DNA of 64,000 bases from Burkholderia sp. HI2500 (GCF_002223055.1 NZ_NKFL01000006.1:1240001-1304000), one strand, 5' to 3'. Shown: positions 17,611 through 25,557, counted from the stretch's first letter. Notes: generated by a model not told the origin, from the sequence alone. Numbers and translations are program-made.

Positions 17611-18720
17611 TCAGGCCACCTTGTCGGCGCTCCGGTAACGCTCGAGCCAGTGCGCGTACGGTGCGGGCAGCGTCCACGACGGACGCTCGACGCCGAGTTG
17701 CTTGGCCGCGTAGTACGGCCAGTGCGGGTCGGCCAGATGCGCGCGGCCGACCATCACGAGATCGAGCTGCTCCTCAGCCACCACGCGGTTCGCGAGTTGC
17801 GGCGTGTCGATCCCCCACGCGGACGACACCGGCAGCCCGGCCTCGCGGCGCACGCGTTCGGCGATCGGCGCGAGGAACGCCGGGCCCCACGGGATCTGCG
17901 CGTCGGGCGTCGAGAAACCGATCGACACGCTCAGCATGTCGAGCCCTTCCCGCTTCAGCCGCTGCGTGAGCGCGATCGACTCGGCGAGCGTCTCCTCGTC
18001 GCGGCCGTCGTACTCGATCACGCCGAAGCGCGCGGTCAACGGCAGATGCTCCGGCCACACCTTGCGCACGGCCGCCAGCGTCTCGACGAGGAAGCGGCCG
18101 CGGTTCTCGGCCGAGCCGCCGTATTCGTCGTCGCGCTGGTTCGCATGCACCGAGAAGAAGCTCTGGCCGAGATAGCCGTGCGCGAAGTGCAGTTCGAGCC
18201 ATTCGAAGCCCAGGTCGCGCGCGCGCTTCGCCGCCGCAACGAAGTCGGCCTGCACGCGTGCGATGTCGTCGCGCGTCATCGCGCGCGGCGTCTTCGGCAG
18301 GTGCGCGCCGAACGGCACGGCCGACGGCGCGATGGTTTGCCAGCCGCGCGGATCGCCGTCGGCGATATGGTCGTCGCCTTCCCACGGACGGTTCGCGCTC
18401 GCCTTGCGGCCCGCGTGCGCGATCTGGATGCCGGGCACCGCGCCGGCCGCCTTGATCGCCGCGACCGACGGCGCGAACGCTTCGGCCTGCGCATCGTTCC
18501 ACAGCCCCGCGCAGCCCGGCGTGATGCGCCCTTCCGGCGACACCGCCGTCGCCTCGGCGATCACGAGGCCCGCACCGCCACGCGCGATGCCGGCCAGATG
18601 CACGTGATGCCAGTCGTTGACGACGCCGTCCTCGGCGACGTACTGGCACATCGGCGGCACCGCGATGCGGTTGCGCAGCGTGACATCCTTGAGTTTGAAC
18701 GGTTCGAACAGGGCAGACAT
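17611..18720 (-). CDS. xenA: Xenobiotic reductase XenA-like old yellow enzyme (NADPH:flavin oxidoreductase)
   Basis: This 369-residue FMN-dependent ene-reductase should reduce activated C=C bonds (enones, maleimides) and nitro compounds with NADPH. The sequence closely follows the Pseudomonas XenA/YqjM class as I remember it: SALFEPFKLKDVTLRNRI at the start, PPMCQY with the flavin-tuning cysteine near residue 25, the HAGRKAS and FAHGYLGQSF substrate-pocket segments, and the SWTLPAPYAHWLERYR end that supplies an arginine finger. The ATG after GGAG is chosen; an upstream start adds 17 unconserved residues. The neighbour upstream is a DJ-1/PfpI protein, which together suggests an electrophile-detoxification unit. 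Confidence 0.93.
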   Translation of the reverse strand: MSALFEPFKLKDVTLRNRIAVPPMCQYVAEDGVVNDWHHVHLAGIARGGAGLVIAEATAVSPEGRITPGCAGLWNDAQAEAFAPSVAAIKAAGAVPGIQIAHAGRKASANRPWEGDDHIADGDPRGWQTIAPSAVPFGAHLPKTPRAMTRDDIARVQADFVAAAKRARDLGFEWLELHFAHGYLGQSFFSVHANQRDDEYGGSAENRGRFLVETLAAVRKVWPEHLPLTARFGVIEYDGRDEETLAESIALTQRLKREGLDMLSVSIGFSTPDAQIPWGPAFLAPIAERVRREAGLPVSSAWGIDTPQLANRVVAEEQLDLVMVGRAHLADPHWPYYAAKQLGVERPSWTLPAPYAHWLERYRSADKVA

Positions 18721-18836
18721 CCACGGCTCCTTTGCTTGGTTCTGCAAAACGACGGGAAACGCGTCGTGCAACCTGCACGACGGATCGATTCAGGCCGTCG
18801 ACGGGCCGGCCTGCGCCCGGCGACGGATACGGGGAT

Positions 18837-18857
18837 GGCGCCGGCCCGGCCGGCGCC
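18837..18857 (-). terminator. GC-rich hairpin after the DJ-1/PfpI gene
   Basis: Ten-base complementary arms (GGCGCCGGCC and its complement) around a single base lie 6 nt past the stop of the upstream minus-strand gene. No T-run follows, so it may be a pause or mRNA-stabilising hairpin rather than a full terminator. Confidence 0.45.
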
Positions 18858-18863
18858 CTGGGC

Positions 18864-19550
18864 TCAACGGCGGCCGAGCTGCGCGAGCAGCGCCTCGGCG
18901 GCAGGCTCCGACGACGCGGGGTTCTGCCCCGTGATCAGCAGCCCGTCGGTGACGACATGCGGCGCCCAGTCGGCGCTGCGCTCGAACTCCGCGCCGTTGG
19001 TCTTCAGCATGTCCTCGACGAGGAACGGCACGACTTCCGTCAGTTCGACAGCCGCTTCCTCGCTGTTGGTGAAGCCCGTCACACGCTTGCCGCGCACGAC
19101 CGATTCGCCGGTCTGCGGATTCTTCACGTGACGCAGCACGCCCGGCGCGTGGCACACCGCCGCGACCGGCTTGCCGGCCGCCAGCGCGCGCTCGATCAGG
19201 CCGATCGAATGCAGATCCTCGGCGAGATCCCACAGCGGGCCATGGCCGCCCGGGTAGAACACGGCGTCGTAGTCGTCCACGGACACGTCGGCCAGCTTGC
19301 GCGTCGAAGCCAGTTCGGCCTTGGCCTCCGCATCGGCGTCGAAGCGGCGCGTCGCGTCGGTCTGGGCCGTCGGGTCATTGCTCTTCGGGTCGAGCGGCGG
19401 CTGGCCGCCCTTCGGCGACGCGAGCGTCAGCTCGACGCCCGCGTCCTTGAACGTGTAGTACGGCGCGGCCAGTTCCTCGAGCCAGAAGCCGGTCTTCTTG
19501 CCGGTGTCGCCGAGCGTGTCGTGCGAGGTCAGGACAACCAGAATCTTCAT
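18864..19550 (-). CDS. DJ-1/PfpI family protein (type 1 glutamine amidotransferase-like, Hsp31/deglycase type)
   Basis: This 228-residue protein has the nucleophile elbow AAVCHAPG, with the reactive cysteine near residue 133, and an upstream glutamate in the YPGGHGPLWDL region. The insertion pattern and length match the Hsp31/YhbO-like class, members of which act as glutathione-independent glyoxalases, protein deglycases or chaperones. The start has a GGAG ribosome-binding site. It lies upstream of xenA on the same strand (143-bp gap). Its promoter region carries one of two TAGAC-N5-GTCTA palindromes, pointing to TetR-family control. Exact substrate not determinable. Confidence 0.9.
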   Translation of the reverse strand: MKILVVLTSHDTLGDTGKKTGFWLEELAAPYYTFKDAGVELTLASPKGGQPPLDPKSNDPTAQTDATRRFDADAEAKAELASTRKLADVSVDDYDAVFYPGGHGPLWDLAEDLHSIGLIERALAAGKPVAAVCHAPGVLRHVKNPQTGESVVRGKRVTGFTNSEEAAVELTEVVPFLVEDMLKTNGAEFERSADWAPHVVTDGLLITGQNPASSEPAAEALLAQLGRR

Positions 19551-19694
19551 GATCGGACACTCCTTCGAAAAATGGATGACGGGAACGGGGCCGCTCGGCC
19601 GGCAAATCCGGCCGGTGGGCGCGGCACGCCTGTGGGTTAGTCAGCTGTGACGCGTCAACGTGCGACCCGTGTATCCGAATGCGGCTTGCGCCTA

Positions 19695-19711
19695 TTAGAC
19701 CAGTCGTCTAG
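19695..19711. promoter_or_regulatory. TetR/NemR-like operator, copy 1
   Basis: TTAGACCAGTCGTCTAG contains the palindrome TAGAC-N5-GTCTA. It sits about 145 bp upstream of the DJ-1/PfpI ATG and overlaps a plausible -10 (TCTAAT on the minus strand), a normal place for a TetR-family repressor site. Half-sites of this type are known to me from NemR-like regulators of old yellow enzyme genes. Confidence 0.65.
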
Positions 19712-19851
19712 AACAATTCGAAATGAAACGACGGCGTCTTGCTGCACCACCAGCATCGCAGCGCGAAATGGCATTCAAATGGCATTTTCGCGTCTTCGTT
19801 GCCTGCGCCGCGGACGTCGTCGCATTCATGGGAACGGATGATAGCCCTGGA

Positions 19852-19868
19852 TTAGACCGGTCGTCTAG
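19852..19868. promoter_or_regulatory. TetR/NemR-like operator, copy 2
   Basis: TTAGACCGGTCGTCTAG differs from copy 1 by one base in 17, in the spacer, and lies 157 bp away. No gene starts from it in either direction before the LacI gene ends, so it may be a looping partner site or the remnant of a lost divergent tetR promoter. Confidence 0.6.
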
Positions 19869-19956
19869 TAACCCCTGCCTTCGTCATGGCCTTTTCGGCG
19901 GCGCGCGATCCGCCGGCACCTGCCGTCGCTCGCGCCCCTCACCCGCGCCGCCGCGG

Positions 19957-20970
19957 CTAGCCGCGCAATGGACCGTCCGTGTCACCCGCCTCGATCGCCG
20001 GTGCTTCGAGCCGCTGCTCGCGAACCCCGTCGCCCAGCAGCCGCAGCATCAGTTCCGCCAGTGCGCGCCCCGACGCGTGGCCGGTCGGCTGCACGACCGC
20101 CGTCACGCGATACGGATGCGCGAGGTTCGGCGGCACGCCGTCGTAGACGATCAGCGACATGTCCTCGCCCAGGCGCAGCCCGCTGTCCACGAGCGCCCGA
20201 AACGCGCCGCCGCCCGCGATATTGTTGTCGACCAGCAGCGCCGTCGGCCGCTCGGTGCGCGCGAGCAGCGCCCGCGCCGCCTGCCACCCGCCGTCGTGCG
20301 TAAATGGACACTCGACCATCAGCGCCGGATCCGGCTCGACACCGGCTTCGCGCAGGGCCGACAGATAGCCTGCACGGCGCTGCGCGGCGAAATTCAGCGC
20401 CAGCGGCGCGCTGATCATCGCAATGCGCCGGTGCCCGAACGCCGTCAGTCGACGCACCGCGTCCCGCGCGCCGCCCTCGTTGTCGAAATCGAACCACGCA
20501 TACGGCTCGGCCACCTGCGTCCGGCCGTAGGCCACGTACGGAAACGCGCTCGCCTGCAGGTACGCGATGCGCGGATCGTCGACCCGTGTGCGCGCGACGA
20601 TCAGCCCGTCGACGAGCTTGCCGTCGACGATGCGCCGATAGGTGTCCAGTTCCGCGTTCGGTCGCGCCGACGCGATGATGAAATCGAGATTGCGTTCCGC
20701 GAGCCGCTCGGTGATGCCCGCGACAACCTCGCCGAAACGCGGATCGCCGAGATCGCCCGCGCCGAACGGATAGACGATCCCGATCACGTCCGCCCGCCCG
20801 GTCGCGAGCCGGCGCGCGGTCGGATCCGCCACATAGCCCATTTCCCGCGCGGCCCGCGCCACGCGCTCGCGCGTCGCCTCGCTGACGTCGTCGTAACCGT
20901 TCAGCGCGCGGCTGACCGTCGTCCGCGACAGCCCGAGCGCGTCCGAGAGCGCCTTCAGATTCACCTTCAC
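19957..20970 (-). CDS. LacI family transcriptional regulator of levan genes
   Basis: This 337-residue repressor has an N-terminal helix-turn-helix (LSDALGLSRTTVSRALNGYD, residues about 7-26), the hinge helix region ending PTARRLATGRADVIGIV, and a periplasmic-binding-protein-like sugar-sensing domain with YVAYGR and FDFDNEGGARDAVRRL segments. I chose the GTG preceded by GAGG at 7 nt, which gives the usual MKVNLKALSDALG N-terminus; an ATG five codons upstream has no ribosome-binding site. It diverges from the levansucrase gene, and two palindromic CAAACCGGTTTG operators lie between them, so it very probably represses the levan operon and itself. The inducer may be a fructose-containing sugar. 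Confidence 0.92.
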   Translation of the reverse strand: MKVNLKALSDALGLSRTTVSRALNGYDDVSEATRERVARAAREMGYVADPTARRLATGRADVIGIVYPFGAGDLGDPRFGEVVAGITERLAERNLDFIIASARPNAELDTYRRIVDGKLVDGLIVARTRVDDPRIAYLQASAFPYVAYGRTQVAEPYAWFDFDNEGGARDAVRRLTAFGHRRIAMISAPLALNFAAQRRAGYLSALREAGVEPDPALMVECPFTHDGGWQAARALLARTERPTALLVDNNIAGGGAFRALVDSGLRLGEDMSLIVYDGVPPNLAHPYRVTAVVQPTGHASGRALAELMLRLLGDGVREQRLEAPAIEAGDTDGPLRG

Positions 20971-21075
20971 CGTCGTTCCTCGCATTCGCCGATCCGCCCG
21001 GCCGCCCGACGTGCGGGACGCGCCGACCGGGTAATTATTTCCAATTGGTAACGATTACCGTCAAATAAATATCTT

Positions 21076-21104
21076 TTGCGTTCCAAACCGGTTTGAAATA
21101 GTAT
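21076..21104 (+). promoter_or_regulatory. Sigma-70 promoter of the levansucrase operon
   Basis: A TTGCGT -35 (21076-21081) and a TAGTAT -10 (21099-21104) are separated by exactly 17 nt, which are filled by the first LacI operator. Transcription should begin near 21111, leaving a leader of about 60 nt. Confidence 0.6.
21081..21098. promoter_or_regulatory. LacI-family operator O1
   Basis: CAAACCGGTTTG is a perfect 12-bp palindrome with further matching TT/AA flanks, the form expected for a LacI/GalR-family operator with a central CG. It occupies the -35/-10 spacer of the levansucrase promoter. Confidence 0.8.
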
Positions 21105-21119
21105 CCAAACCGGTTTGGA
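21104..21119. promoter_or_regulatory. LacI-family operator O2
   Basis: TCCAAACCGGTTTGGA is a perfect 16-bp palindrome whose centre is 22 bp from that of O1, about two helical turns, so two repressor dimers could bind the same face. It overlaps the end of the -10 and the expected transcription start. Confidence 0.82.
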
Positions 21120-21172
21120 CATCGATGCCCACTCAGCCGTTCACTTTCACCTAGCCAGGAAACAACGACGAG

Positions 21173-22759
21173 ATGACATACTTTCCCCTTTTCCGCCCGA
21201 TCGCGACCAAACGTTTGCTGCTCGCTGGCGGCGCACTCGCCGCCTTCGCGTCCGTCGCGCATGCGCAGTCCAGCGGCACGGGCGCGCCCCTGCCCACGCC
21301 CCATACGCAGCAGGCCTACGATCCCGAGGGCAACTTCACGATGCGCTGGACGCGAGCGGACATCCGCCAGATCGTCGCGCAGTCGCATACCGCCGGTGCC
21401 GACAAGAACTCGCTGCCGCAAGCGCTGACGATGCCGGACATCCCGCAGGATTTCCCGCTGATCAACTCGAACGTATGGGTGTGGGACACATGGCCGCTGG
21501 CCGACCTGCGCGCGAACCAGCTCAGCTACAAGGGCTGGGAGGTGATCTTCTCGCTCACCGCCGATCCGCATGCGGGCTACACGTTCGACGACCGTCACGT
21601 CCATGCGCGCATCGGCTTCTTCTACCGTCGCGCGGGCATCCCCGCGTCGCAGCGCCCCGCGAACGGCGGCTGGACCTGGGGCGGCCACCTGTTCCCCGAC
21701 GGCGCAAGCGCCAAGGTGTTCGGCACCGCGCCGATGACCAACAACGCCGAATGGTCGGGATCCGCCCGGCTCACGCACGGCGACAACGTCAGCCTCTACT
21801 ACACCGCGACGTCGTTCAACCGCTCGGCGCCCGGCGGCGCCGACATCACGCCGCCGCAGGCGATCATCACGCGCGCCGACGGCCACATCCACGCCGACGC
21901 CACGCACGTCTGGTTCTCCGGCTTCGACGATCACAAGGCGCTGCTGCAACCGGACGGCAACTACTACCAGTCCGGCCAGCAGAACACCTACTTCTCGTTC
22001 CGTGACCCGTTCGTGTTCACCGATCCCGCGCACCCGGGCAAGACCTACATGGTCTTCGAGGGCAACACGGGCGGCCCGCGCGGCGCACGCACCTGCACCA
22101 ACGCGGATCTCGGCTACGCGCCGAACGATCCGTACAAGGAAGATCTCAACGCGGTGATGAATTCGGGCGCAGTGTATCAAAAGGCCAATGTCGGCCTGGC
22201 GATCGCGACGAACCCGCAATTGACCGAGTGGAAGTTCCTGCCGCCGATCCTGTCGGCGAACTGCGTCGACGACCAGACCGAGCGCCCGCAGATCTACCTG
22301 AAGGACGGCAAGTACTACCTGTTCACGATCAGCCACCGCACGACGATGGCGGCCGGCGTCGACGGGCCGGACGGCGTGTACGGCTTCGTCGGCAACGGCA
22401 TCCGCAGCGACTTCCTGCCGCTGAACGGCGGCAGCGGCCTCGTGCTCGGCAACCCGACGGACTTCTCCGCGCCGGCCGGCGCGCCGTATTCGCAGGATCC
22501 GAACCAGAATCCGCGTGAATTCCAGTCGTATTCGCACTACGTGATGCCGGGCGGGCTCGTCGAGTCGTTCATCGATGCGATCGGCCCACGCCGCGGCGGC
22601 ACGCTCGCGCCGACAGTGAAGGTCAACATCAACGGCACGTCGACGGCGGTCGATCGCGCCTATGGACGCGGCGGGCTCGGCGGCTACGGCGACATTCCCG
22701 CGAACCTGCCCGCGACCGGTGGCAGCAACAGCCAGGGCAATCAGGATAACCAACAATAA
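21173..22759 (+). CDS. lsdA: Levansucrase (glycoside hydrolase family 68), secreted
   Basis: This 528-residue enzyme makes levan (beta-2,6-fructan) and fructooligosaccharides from sucrose. The signal peptide ends AHA-QS near residue 31. The five-bladed propeller catalytic triad can be placed: nucleophile D105 in VWVWDTWPL, transition-state stabiliser D278 in SFRDPFVF, and acid/base E370 in DDQTERPQIY. Cysteines in ARTCTNADL and SANCVDDQ match the disulfide of the Gluconacetobacter diazotrophicus LsdA type rather than Bacillus SacB. A Gly/Asn/Gln-rich tail ends the protein. It is followed by a GH32 levanase, as in the lsdA-lsdB arrangement, and is controlled by the divergent LacI protein. Confidence 0.95.
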   Translation: MTYFPLFRPIATKRLLLAGGALAAFASVAHAQSSGTGAPLPTPHTQQAYDPEGNFTMRWTRADIRQIVAQSHTAGADKNSLPQALTMPDIPQDFPLINSNVWVWDTWPLADLRANQLSYKGWEVIFSLTADPHAGYTFDDRHVHARIGFFYRRAGIPASQRPANGGWTWGGHLFPDGASAKVFGTAPMTNNAEWSGSARLTHGDNVSLYYTATSFNRSAPGGADITPPQAIITRADGHIHADATHVWFSGFDDHKALLQPDGNYYQSGQQNTYFSFRDPFVFTDPAHPGKTYMVFEGNTGGPRGARTCTNADLGYAPNDPYKEDLNAVMNSGAVYQKANVGLAIATNPQLTEWKFLPPILSANCVDDQTERPQIYLKDGKYYLFTISHRTTMAAGVDGPDGVYGFVGNGIRSDFLPLNGGSGLVLGNPTDFSAPAGAPYSQDPNQNPREFQSYSHYVMPGGLVESFIDAIGPRRGGTLAPTVKVNINGTSTAVDRAYGRGGLGGYGDIPANLPATGGSNSQGNQDNQQ

Positions 22760-22785
22760 CGCACGCTGGTAGAGGCACGGGGTTA

Positions 22786-22831
22786 AGGAGGCGCGTATCG
22801 CGCGTGTCGCGTGTGCGCCTCCTCTTTTTTC
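22786..22831 (+). terminator. Intrinsic terminator between levansucrase and levanase genes
   Basis: Nine-base arms (AGGAGGCGC with GCGCCTCCT) enclose a GC-rich 20-nt loop and are followed by T, C and six T residues. It lies 26 nt after the levansucrase stop and about 80 nt before the levanase start, so it should make levanase expression depend on read-through. Confidence 0.75.
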
Positions 22832-22911
22832 TTCCATCCATCGCGCACACCGCCGTTGAAAGCGGTTGTGCCCTCCTTTCCCGCTTTGCACGGCGGAGCA
22901 CGGGACCCCGC

Positions 22912-24549
22912 ATGATATCGACGTCTTTCCGCTTTTCCGTCCGGGTCGCCCGGTTGCTGCTCGCCTGCGTGGCCTGCGCCCAGGTCGCTGCCGCGCCTTG
23001 CCACGCACCGGCCGAACATGACACGCCGCAATGGCGGCCCGCGCTCCACTACACGCCGCAGCGCAACTGGATGAACGACCCGAACGGGCTCGTCTACGAC
23101 AACGGCCGCTATCACCTGTTCTATCAATACAATCCGCTCGGCCGCGACTGGGGCAACATGTCGTGGGGCCACGCGACGAGCACCGACCTCGTCCACTGGC
23201 GCGAGCAGCCGGTCGCGATGCGCGCGAACGCGACGGAGGAAATCTTCTCCGGCTCGATCGTCGCCGACACGCTCAACACGTCCGGCCTCGGCAAGCCGGG
23301 CCACACGCCGCTCGTCGCGCTTTATACGAGCGTGTACAAGGCAGGCTCCGGTCACGCGCCGGGCGTCCAGGCGCAGTCGCTGGCGTACAGCCTCGATCAA
23401 GGCGCGACCTGGCAGCCGTACGCACGCAATCCGGTGCTGACGCTCGATCCGGAATCGAAGCAATTTCGCGATCCGAAAGTGTCGTGGTATGCGCCGGGCG
23501 GCTACTGGCTGATGACGACGGTCGTCGCCGATGCGCACGTCGTGAAGCTCTATCGCTCGGACGATCTGATCCACTGGAATTTCCTGAGCGACTTCACGCG
23601 GCCGGGCGTGCCGCACGACGGCGCGCTGTGGGAAATGCCCGACCTCGTGCCGCTGCCGCTCGATGGCGACCCCGCCCGCATCCGGTGGGTCATGATCGTC
23701 AACGTCAATCCGTGGTCGATCGCCGGCGGCTCCGGCGCGATGTACTTCGTCGGCGACTTCGACGGCCGCACGTTTACACCGGACCGCATTGCGCCCGCCG
23801 GCTCCGATCCCGCGCAATTCCGCTGGGTCGACCATGGCGCGGACTTCTACGCAGCCGGCACCTTCTCGGGCGCGCCCGGCTCACGGCCGGTCGCGATCGC
23901 GTGGATGAGCAACTGGGATTACGCGGCGAAAGCGCCGACCGCGCCGTGGCGCGGCGCGACGACCCTGCCGCGCGAACTGTCGCTGAAAACGATCGACGGC
24001 GAACCGACGCTCGTGGTCGCGCCGGCCGCCGCATTCGACGCCTGGGCGGACGGCAGGCCCGCCGTGCATGAAGGCGATCTCGCGGTCGATTCCACGACAC
24101 GTGCGCTGTCGGCCGCGACGCGCGGCGTCATCCAGCGCATCACGGTCACGCTCGCGCCGCAGCACGCGGCGCGTGCCGGCCTGATCGTCCGGCGCTCGGC
24201 GGATGGCTCGGTCGGCACCCGGATCGTGTACGACACGGCAAAGCGCACGCTGACGCTCGACCGCTCGCAGTCCGGCGAAACCAATTTCGCCGACACGTTC
24301 AGCAAAGAGCACATCGTGGACCTGCCGCTCGAGCACGGGCAGTTGCGGCTCGAGATCGTCGTCGATCACGGTTCGGTGGAAGTGTTCGCGAACGGCGGCC
24401 GTGTCGCGCTCACCGACCTGATCTTCCCGCCGCTCGATGCGGACCGCGTCGCCGTATTTGCCGAACACGGCCGCGCGACGTTCTCCGGGCTCACGGTGAC
24501 GCAGCTCGAAGCTGGTGGTGACAGCCACAACGCCTGTGCGGCGCGATAG
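22912..24549 (+). CDS. lsdB: Secreted levanase/fructan hydrolase (glycoside hydrolase family 32)
   Basis: This 545-residue exo-fructanase releases fructose from levan, inulin-type fructans or sucrose. A signal peptide (LLLACVACAQVAAAP) precedes the five-bladed propeller with nucleophile D56 in NWMNDPNGL, stabiliser D187 in FRDPKV and acid/base E241 in EMPDL. The GH32 C-terminal beta-sandwich (about residues 395-535) ends with the DHGSVEVFANGG motif. The ATG giving MISTSFRF is used; an upstream GTG frame begins inside the terminator and adds 36 implausible residues. Levan made by LsdA outside the cell can thus be remobilised. No sugar importer or fructokinase lies beside it. Confidence 0.93.
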   Translation: MISTSFRFSVRVARLLLACVACAQVAAAPCHAPAEHDTPQWRPALHYTPQRNWMNDPNGLVYDNGRYHLFYQYNPLGRDWGNMSWGHATSTDLVHWREQPVAMRANATEEIFSGSIVADTLNTSGLGKPGHTPLVALYTSVYKAGSGHAPGVQAQSLAYSLDQGATWQPYARNPVLTLDPESKQFRDPKVSWYAPGGYWLMTTVVADAHVVKLYRSDDLIHWNFLSDFTRPGVPHDGALWEMPDLVPLPLDGDPARIRWVMIVNVNPWSIAGGSGAMYFVGDFDGRTFTPDRIAPAGSDPAQFRWVDHGADFYAAGTFSGAPGSRPVAIAWMSNWDYAAKAPTAPWRGATTLPRELSLKTIDGEPTLVVAPAAAFDAWADGRPAVHEGDLAVDSTTRALSAATRGVIQRITVTLAPQHAARAGLIVRRSADGSVGTRIVYDTAKRTLTLDRSQSGETNFADTFSKEHIVDLPLEHGQLRLEIVVDHGSVEVFANGGRVALTDLIFPPLDADRVAVFAEHGRATFSGLTVTQLEAGGDSHNACAAR

Positions 24550-24586
24550 ATGCGATGGGCGGGCGGCCATCGGTCCTGCATGTGAC

Positions 24587-24629
24587 GGGGGCTGTCCGCC
24601 CGGCATCACGCCGGCCGGTTGCAGCCCCC
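24587..24629. terminator. Convergent-gene hairpin between levanase and SDR
   Basis: Eight-base arms (GGGGGCTG and CAGCCCCC) surround an inner CCGG/CCGG stem in the 96-bp gap between two converging genes. It is a candidate bidirectional terminator, without a T-run on either side. Confidence 0.45.
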
Positions 24630-24645
24630 GCCTGAGCCCCACCGA

Positions 24646-25395
24646 TCAGAGCAAGCCCATCCCGCCCGACGCGATGATCTCGGCGCCGACGATGAACGCG
24701 GATTCCGGCGCGCTGAGGTGCAGCACCGTCGACGCGATCTCGTCCGGCGTGCCGAACCGGCCGACCGGGACGAGGCCCTTGATCTTCTCTGCCGTTTCGT
24801 CGAGCGTGGCCGCGTCAAATCCGAGCTTGCCGTAGAGCGGCGTCTGCACGGGCCCGGGGCTCACGACGTTCACGCGCACGCCGTGCGGCAGCAACTCCGC
24901 CGACAGCGTCTTCGCGAACGAATTGACGGCCGCCTTGCTCGCCGCATACACCGACGAGCCGGGCATCCCGATGTGCGCGTTGATCGAGCCGTTGATCACG
25001 ATCGACGCGCCGCGGTTCAGCAGCGGCACCAGCGACTGGATCTGGAAATACGCGCCCTTCACGTTGGTGTTGAACACGAGATCCCACATGGCCTCGTCGC
25101 TGTCGGCGAACGGCGCGAGCTTCGCGACGCCCGCGTTGATGAACACGGCGTCGAGCCGCGCCCCCGCCGACGCGATCGCATCGGCCAGCGCGCGGGCCGA
25201 CGCGACGCTGCCGGCCTCGTTGCGGATCGCGAGCGCGCCTTCACCGAGCGTTTGCCGCGCGGCCTCGAGCGTCTGCGCATCGCGCCCGGTGATGATGACG
25301 CGCGCGCCTTCTGCCGCGAATGCCTTGGCGGCTGCCAGGCCGATACCGCTGTTGCCACCCGTGACGAGGACCGTCTTTCCTTCGAAGCGTTGCAT
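24646..25395 (-). CDS. SDR family oxidoreductase (glucose/3-ketoacyl reductase-like)
   Basis: This 249-residue classical short-chain dehydrogenase has a complete TGGNSGIG cofactor motif near residue 12, an arginine after the second strand (ITGRD) that favours NADPH, NAG near 87, the catalytic serine in INGSINAHIG near 137 and YAASK near 151. The start follows a clear AGGAGA ribosome-binding site; a longer frame runs back through the operator and is not used. It is transcribed in the same direction as a LysR gene upstream, but a 162-bp gap with its own operator suggests separate control. Substrate unknown. Confidence 0.9.
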   Translation of the reverse strand: MQRFEGKTVLVTGGNSGIGLAAAKAFAAEGARVIITGRDAQTLEAARQTLGEGALAIRNEAGSVASARALADAIASAGARLDAVFINAGVAKLAPFADSDEAMWDLVFNTNVKGAYFQIQSLVPLLNRGASIVINGSINAHIGMPGSSVYAASKAAVNSFAKTLSAELLPHGVRVNVVSPGPVQTPLYGKLGFDAATLDETAEKIKGLVPVGRFGTPDEIASTVLHLSAPESAFIVGAEIIASGGMGLL

Positions 25396-25477
25396 GATGT
25401 TCTCCTGTGAACCGGTGAGTTGACCGTGAACACAGGATGCGCGCCGCGCCCGGTCATGCCGTACGACGGGCGTGACG

Positions 25478-25504
25478 AACATGTTCGAAAATATCGAACA
25501 TGTT
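25478..25504. promoter_or_regulatory. Double palindromic operator upstream of SDR
   Basis: Eleven-base perfect arms (AACATGTTCGA and TCGAACATGTT) flank a 5-nt AT spacer, 83 bp before the SDR start. Each arm itself contains the palindrome AACATGTT, so the site is a pair of palindromes in mirror arrangement. It is AT-rich in a GC-rich setting and overlaps a possible -10 on the minus strand. The form suits a MarR, HxlR or TetR dimer pair better than a LysR (T-N11-A) site. Confidence 0.6.
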
Positions 25505-25557
25505 TGGGCGGATGGGATACGAACGCTCTGTTCCGTGCCGTGCTGTTCCGCGCCGCG

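Larger units (their letters stand above)
19551..19956. other. 406-bp non-coding region upstream of DJ-1/PfpI gene
   Basis: Between the DJ-1/PfpI start and the end of the LacI gene I see no credible gene. The region is lower in GC than its surroundings, holds the two TAGAC-N5-GTCTA operators, and has a short tandem of AAATGGCATT-type repeats near 19767-19787. A small open frame starting at 19723 has no recognisable protein features. Confidence 0.6.

Noticed and set aside
19723..19950. Possible small gene starting MKRRRLAAPP between the two TAGAC/GTCTA operators
   Set aside because: No ribosome-binding site or family resemblance, and the frame continues antisense through the LacI gene.
22804..22911. 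36-residue N-terminal extension of the levanase
   Set aside because: The frame begins in the terminator hairpin and would hide the signal peptide behind unconserved residues.
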